From: Oncomelania hupensis
Taxonomy: Eukaryota; Mollusca; Gastropoda; Littorinimorpha; Pomatiopsidae
Length of the DNA stretch: 64,000 nucleotides
NCBI GenBank assembly: GCA_036898135.1
Contig: CM072522.1
Location: forward strand, 7,515,686 to 7,579,685
Direction of reading: 5' to 3'
The position numbers and the translations under genes are program-made. The stretch's first letter is position 1. Every line of letters starts with the position of its first letter. Of the stretch, positions 61,097-64,000 are shown piece after piece. The notes under the pieces were generated by a model. That model was not told the DNA's origin and searched no databases. It saw only the letters and a list, made by a program, of their open reading frames with translations.

Positions 61097-61524
61097 CTGA
61101 CAAACAATCCAACGACCTGGCAATCACTGACTGAGGCAATTTGCACATTTTTGTATGTGGATATTTTGGATTTTTAGTTATTTGGGATAATATTTGTCAT
61201 CCATGCGGGCAAAATTTGGGTTGCCTTATCAGCAAAAGCTGCAGGGCCGCAACCACTCCCCACCACCCACACAAGATGAAGGGCAGTAAGACTAGTGCTT
61301 GCTGGCACTTCTGGTCCCGCTTCCGGTGGTGACAGATGGCCTATTCTCTTGGCTCTCAACAATTATGACTTTCAATGGAGATATCTGAGACGAAGAGCTA
61401 CAGAATGTAACCAATCAGACACAGCGGCACATGACAAGTAAAAGCTAAACAATTATTTTTTTTTGTGGGGTGAGAGTTTGTAATGCAGACTGGTAAGGCA
61501 TTTACTCGTGTAGGTGAATCAACT

Positions 61525-62249
61525 CAGAGCTTATTCTAGGATTTTGAAGAAGTGGGGGCAGGCCCCCCTTCCTTGAAAAAAAGGGGGGGGATTAGGCCCC
61601 CCTCTGACCAAAACAGTGGGGGCGTCTTCTCGGCATATATAGGGTGTACACACAAACAAATATCCATATCTGTTTTCTCCCGTGATGTTCCCGGATAAAC
61701 TGTGAAACAGTCAAGTGTCGCATTCTCTCCAAACAAGTACACACAAATCGCAGACAAAATATATCACAAACTGGTATCTGTAACCTTGCTTTCACATACA
61801 CAACTGTTGCATAAAAGCTCTGCTATTTTAAAAGATCAGTCATGGGAAAACAGTGTGACTGTTTTTTTAACAGTTCCTCCACTGAATTCGAAGTCGAAAA
61901 GCGTGCGCTTTTTCGAAGCCATTCTGATTCTGATTGTAAACCTGGTTCCAACCGGTCAGGTTCATCGATGCCACACTCAGAAGAAAGGTGATTGGTCAAA
62001 AAGAATACCATCAGCCAATGAAAATTTGAGACACATAGCATATACAAGAGAGCAACTTCCGTTTAAATCCAGTTTCCGCTACGCCCTAGCAGACGACAGA
62101 AACGTCACAGTAAAGCCCGCTTCGATCAAGACATGTAGCGGGATATTTCCAATCTCCGCGGGATCGCGAACGCGCTCATCGAATTTCTTTGCGGGAAAAA
62201 AACTTTTTGTGCGTGATCCCGCGCATCCCGCTCCCTAGAATAAGCTCTG
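61525..62249 (-). mobile_element. hAT-like TIR element with transposase N-terminal remnant
   Basis: 16-bp perfect TIRs CAGAGCTTATTCTAGG at 61,525-61,540 and, reversed, 62,234-62,249, with CAACT directly outside on both sides. On the minus strand ATG at about 61,921 opens MASKKRTLFDFEFSGG, resembling the MSKR.(R/K)TL..FF start of hAT-type or zinc-finger-MYM-type transposases; it ends after ~30 codons. Poly-G/C tracts (61,550-61,625) are typical of these MITE families. Confidence 0.65.
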
Positions 62250-62439
62250 CAACTGAATGTGTGAACTTCATGCTTACACCCCGAAGAACCAAAAACCCGA
62301 AGACCAATAAAAGAAAATAAAGTGAATGGCCATTTACAGATGCTTCTTTTGCAAATTTGAAAAAACCACGAGAGGACACTTTCGACACCGAACATCCTGC
62401 GTTCTTACCATCTCATTCGACTCCAAGTATGCGAAAATC

Positions 62440-63240
62440 AAAATGGCAGTGACTTTGGAAGACGGTATGGCAGAAGTGTTGAAAGGAATGAACAGAAACA
62501 ATGAAGAAATGGCATCCCCAATTCATGATTTGGAAGGTGAGAATGTAAAACTAAAGAAAGAAATTGGGGAGATGAAGAACAGAGAGGGGCAGTTGAGAAG
62601 TGAAGTCGCTGAAGCGAAATTTCTGCAGCCGTAGCTGTCAAACATGCTAACGAAGCTGATCAATACAGCAGACGTAACAATTTGCATATCTATGGTATCC
62701 CCAAAGAAGAGACTGCGAAAGGTGGCAAGGACAGTGGCAGTAATCGAGATGGCATAGACGATGAGAAAGACAGAGTGGAGTTAGAGAAGAAGACGCTAGG
62801 CCCATTTCTCAAGTGGGGGGTAGATATTCAAACATAAGTTGTAGAGGCTGTACACCGAATTCGAAGACCAAAAGAGGTCAGCATGGAAACTCCAACACCA
62901 GTGATTATACCATTTGTCAACAGGAAACTTAAGATTTTGTCATAAAAAATAGGAAGCTGCTGAAAGGAAGTAAGATTATTATAGTGGAAGACTTGACAGA
63001 AAAAAACTATCGCTTGTTTACGAAAGCAAAGAGCGAGGACTGTTGTGTCATGGCATGGACTATGTACCGAAACGTTTTCAGGACTATGTACGGAAACGTT
63101 TTCAAGACTGTGCAAGGAAAAATTTTCAGGAAAACAAAAGATGGAAAAATGGTGAAAGTGTCGTTGTCAGTCGAACTGGAAGAAAAGCATACAATGTGGA
63201 ACAAACCACCCAAACAGAACCTCAAGTCAAAGTAGTCTGT
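62440..63240 (+). mobile_element. LINE ORF1 remnant (coiled coil + YSRRNNL region)
   Basis: ATG at 62,443 opens MAVTLEDGMAEVLKGMN and a heptad-like stretch LEGENVKLKKEIGEMKN. After a frame change it reads ADQYSRRNNLHIYGIPKEE, the hallmark of L1-type ORF1 proteins (.YSRRNNLRI.GIPE). Further along, VVEAVHRIRRPKE, PVIIPFVNRKLKIL and DLTEKNYRLFTKAKSE continue the RRM and C-terminal domain. Stops and frameshifts show decay. Confidence 0.7.
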
Positions 63241-63399
63241 ATACTACATGTAGGGATTTCAGTTGTCTCCATCACAATGGCAAATATTCCTATGCAGTTT
63301 GTTTACATAGGCCTGTGTCATGCAAGGCTTAGCAGATTTTTTTACGTGGATTTGATTGGCAAGTAGGCCTATGCTGCTTGTTTACATAGGCCTGTCACG

Positions 63400-64000
63400 C
63401 AAGGCACACATTTCTGGTCTGAAAATGAATTTTGACAAAATTAAAATTTTGTGGATTGGCAGTAGAAAAAAAAATTGTGATGTTCAATATATGAGATATA
63501 AAAGTTTGTCTGGAACCCTGATTTTTACAATTTTGGGTAAACAATTTTCAACTGATATTGACAATATATGCAAAATAAATTTAGAAGATAAACTTATGGT
63601 TATAAAACGAATTATGCCTTTTTAGGATAGAAGACACAGCTAGCCTCCCTTGGAAAGATTACTTTAATAAAGCCACTTGTTTTTTTCTAAGATTGTCCAT
63701 TTGTTAATAAACTTACCAGACTCAGCGGATAATTTTCTTGTGGAGTTACAAAAAAACCTCAATGTTTTTCTTTGGAATGGTAAACGTACTAAGATTAAAA
63801 AGCTGTTGTGTGTAAACCGTACTGCCATGGTGGTCTCAGAATGCTTGACTTCAAAAGATTTTTGTCATCAATGAAAATAAGCTGGCGATGGCGTTATTCC
63901 AGCTGCTAATAAAAAGTGGAACATTTTATTTATAAATCTTGATTGGAATTACATTTTTCTCCCTGTTACAAGTTGACCTCCGATGTACAGCGTAGGTGGT
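63400..64000 (+). mobile_element. LINE ORF2 C-terminal remnant
   Basis: HISGLKMNFDKIKILWIGSR, then LGKQFSTDIDNICKINLEDK and SKIVHLLINLPDSADNF / VELQKNLNVFLWNGKRTKIK are the post-RT part of an L1-like ORF2, similar in layout to the piece at 12.4-12.9 kb. ORF1 runs almost directly into it, so most of ORF2 (endonuclease and RT core) is deleted. It continues past the window edge. Confidence 0.7.

Overview
This is a eukaryotic genomic window, most probably from a marine mollusc and plausibly a gastropod. The reasons are split genes with GT-AG introns, very dense and diverse transposable elements, abundant microsatellites, TTAGGG-type interstitial repeats, and RTE-like LINEs of the kind often mis-annotated as 'craniofacial development protein 2'. 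There is no sign of bacterial or organellar organisation. The lineage is inferred from the repeat and gene content, not proven.

Two host genes can be reconstructed exon by exon, both on the minus strand. (1) 4,063-11,411: part of a calpain-5/6-like gene (five exons, all junction phases agree). It has a Pro/Glu-rich N-terminal extension, and His replaces the catalytic Cys in the usual calpain motif, so it is probably a pseudoprotease. Its 5' and 3' exons lie outside the recognisable part of the window. (2) 36,994-61,096: the C-terminal 929 codons of a SECIS-binding protein 2 (SECISBP2/SECISBP2L) orthologue in ten exons. These include the SECIS-interaction segment, the L7Ae RNA-binding domain, and a 404-residue acidic/Ser-rich last exon. 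SECISBP2 loads the selenocysteine machinery on selenoprotein mRNAs. An orphan THAP zinc-finger first exon lies at 28,284-28,423 on the plus strand.

The rest is mostly mobile DNA. An intact 1,062-codon RTE-like endonuclease/reverse-transcriptase ORF lies at 17,910-21,098, with about nine other copies in various states of decay; one has a 5' inversion and one is split by a DNA transposon. An old L1-like LINE (12.4-22.5 kb, minus strand) can be reassembled from three pieces. Target-site duplications order the insertions that split it: an RTE tail fragment, a 2.7-kb TG...CA element within that fragment, and a second RTE copy whose tail received the full-length RTE block. An unclassified ~580-bp retroposon with a TATAAATA box near its 5' end occurs seven times; four copies have clear 9-14 bp target-site duplications. 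One copy sits in the splice acceptor of the L7Ae exon of SECISBP2.

Other elements are a tRNA-derived SINE family, a Helitron-like family carrying arrays of TGACCT nuclear-receptor half-sites, and a piggyBac MITE whose empty site is visible in a paralogous repeat. There are also a pogo/Tigger relic with TA duplication, a hAT MITE, a 1.09-kb TIR transposon with a 6-bp duplication that carries a transposase-like N-terminus, a long foldback element, and a near-perfect palindrome without a spacer at 11.9-12.2 kb. The window ends in a decayed LINE (ORF1 and ORF2 pieces, 62.4-64.0 kb). All exon boundaries were inferred by eye from frame, splice dinucleotides and remembered family conservation; no alignment or RNA evidence was available.
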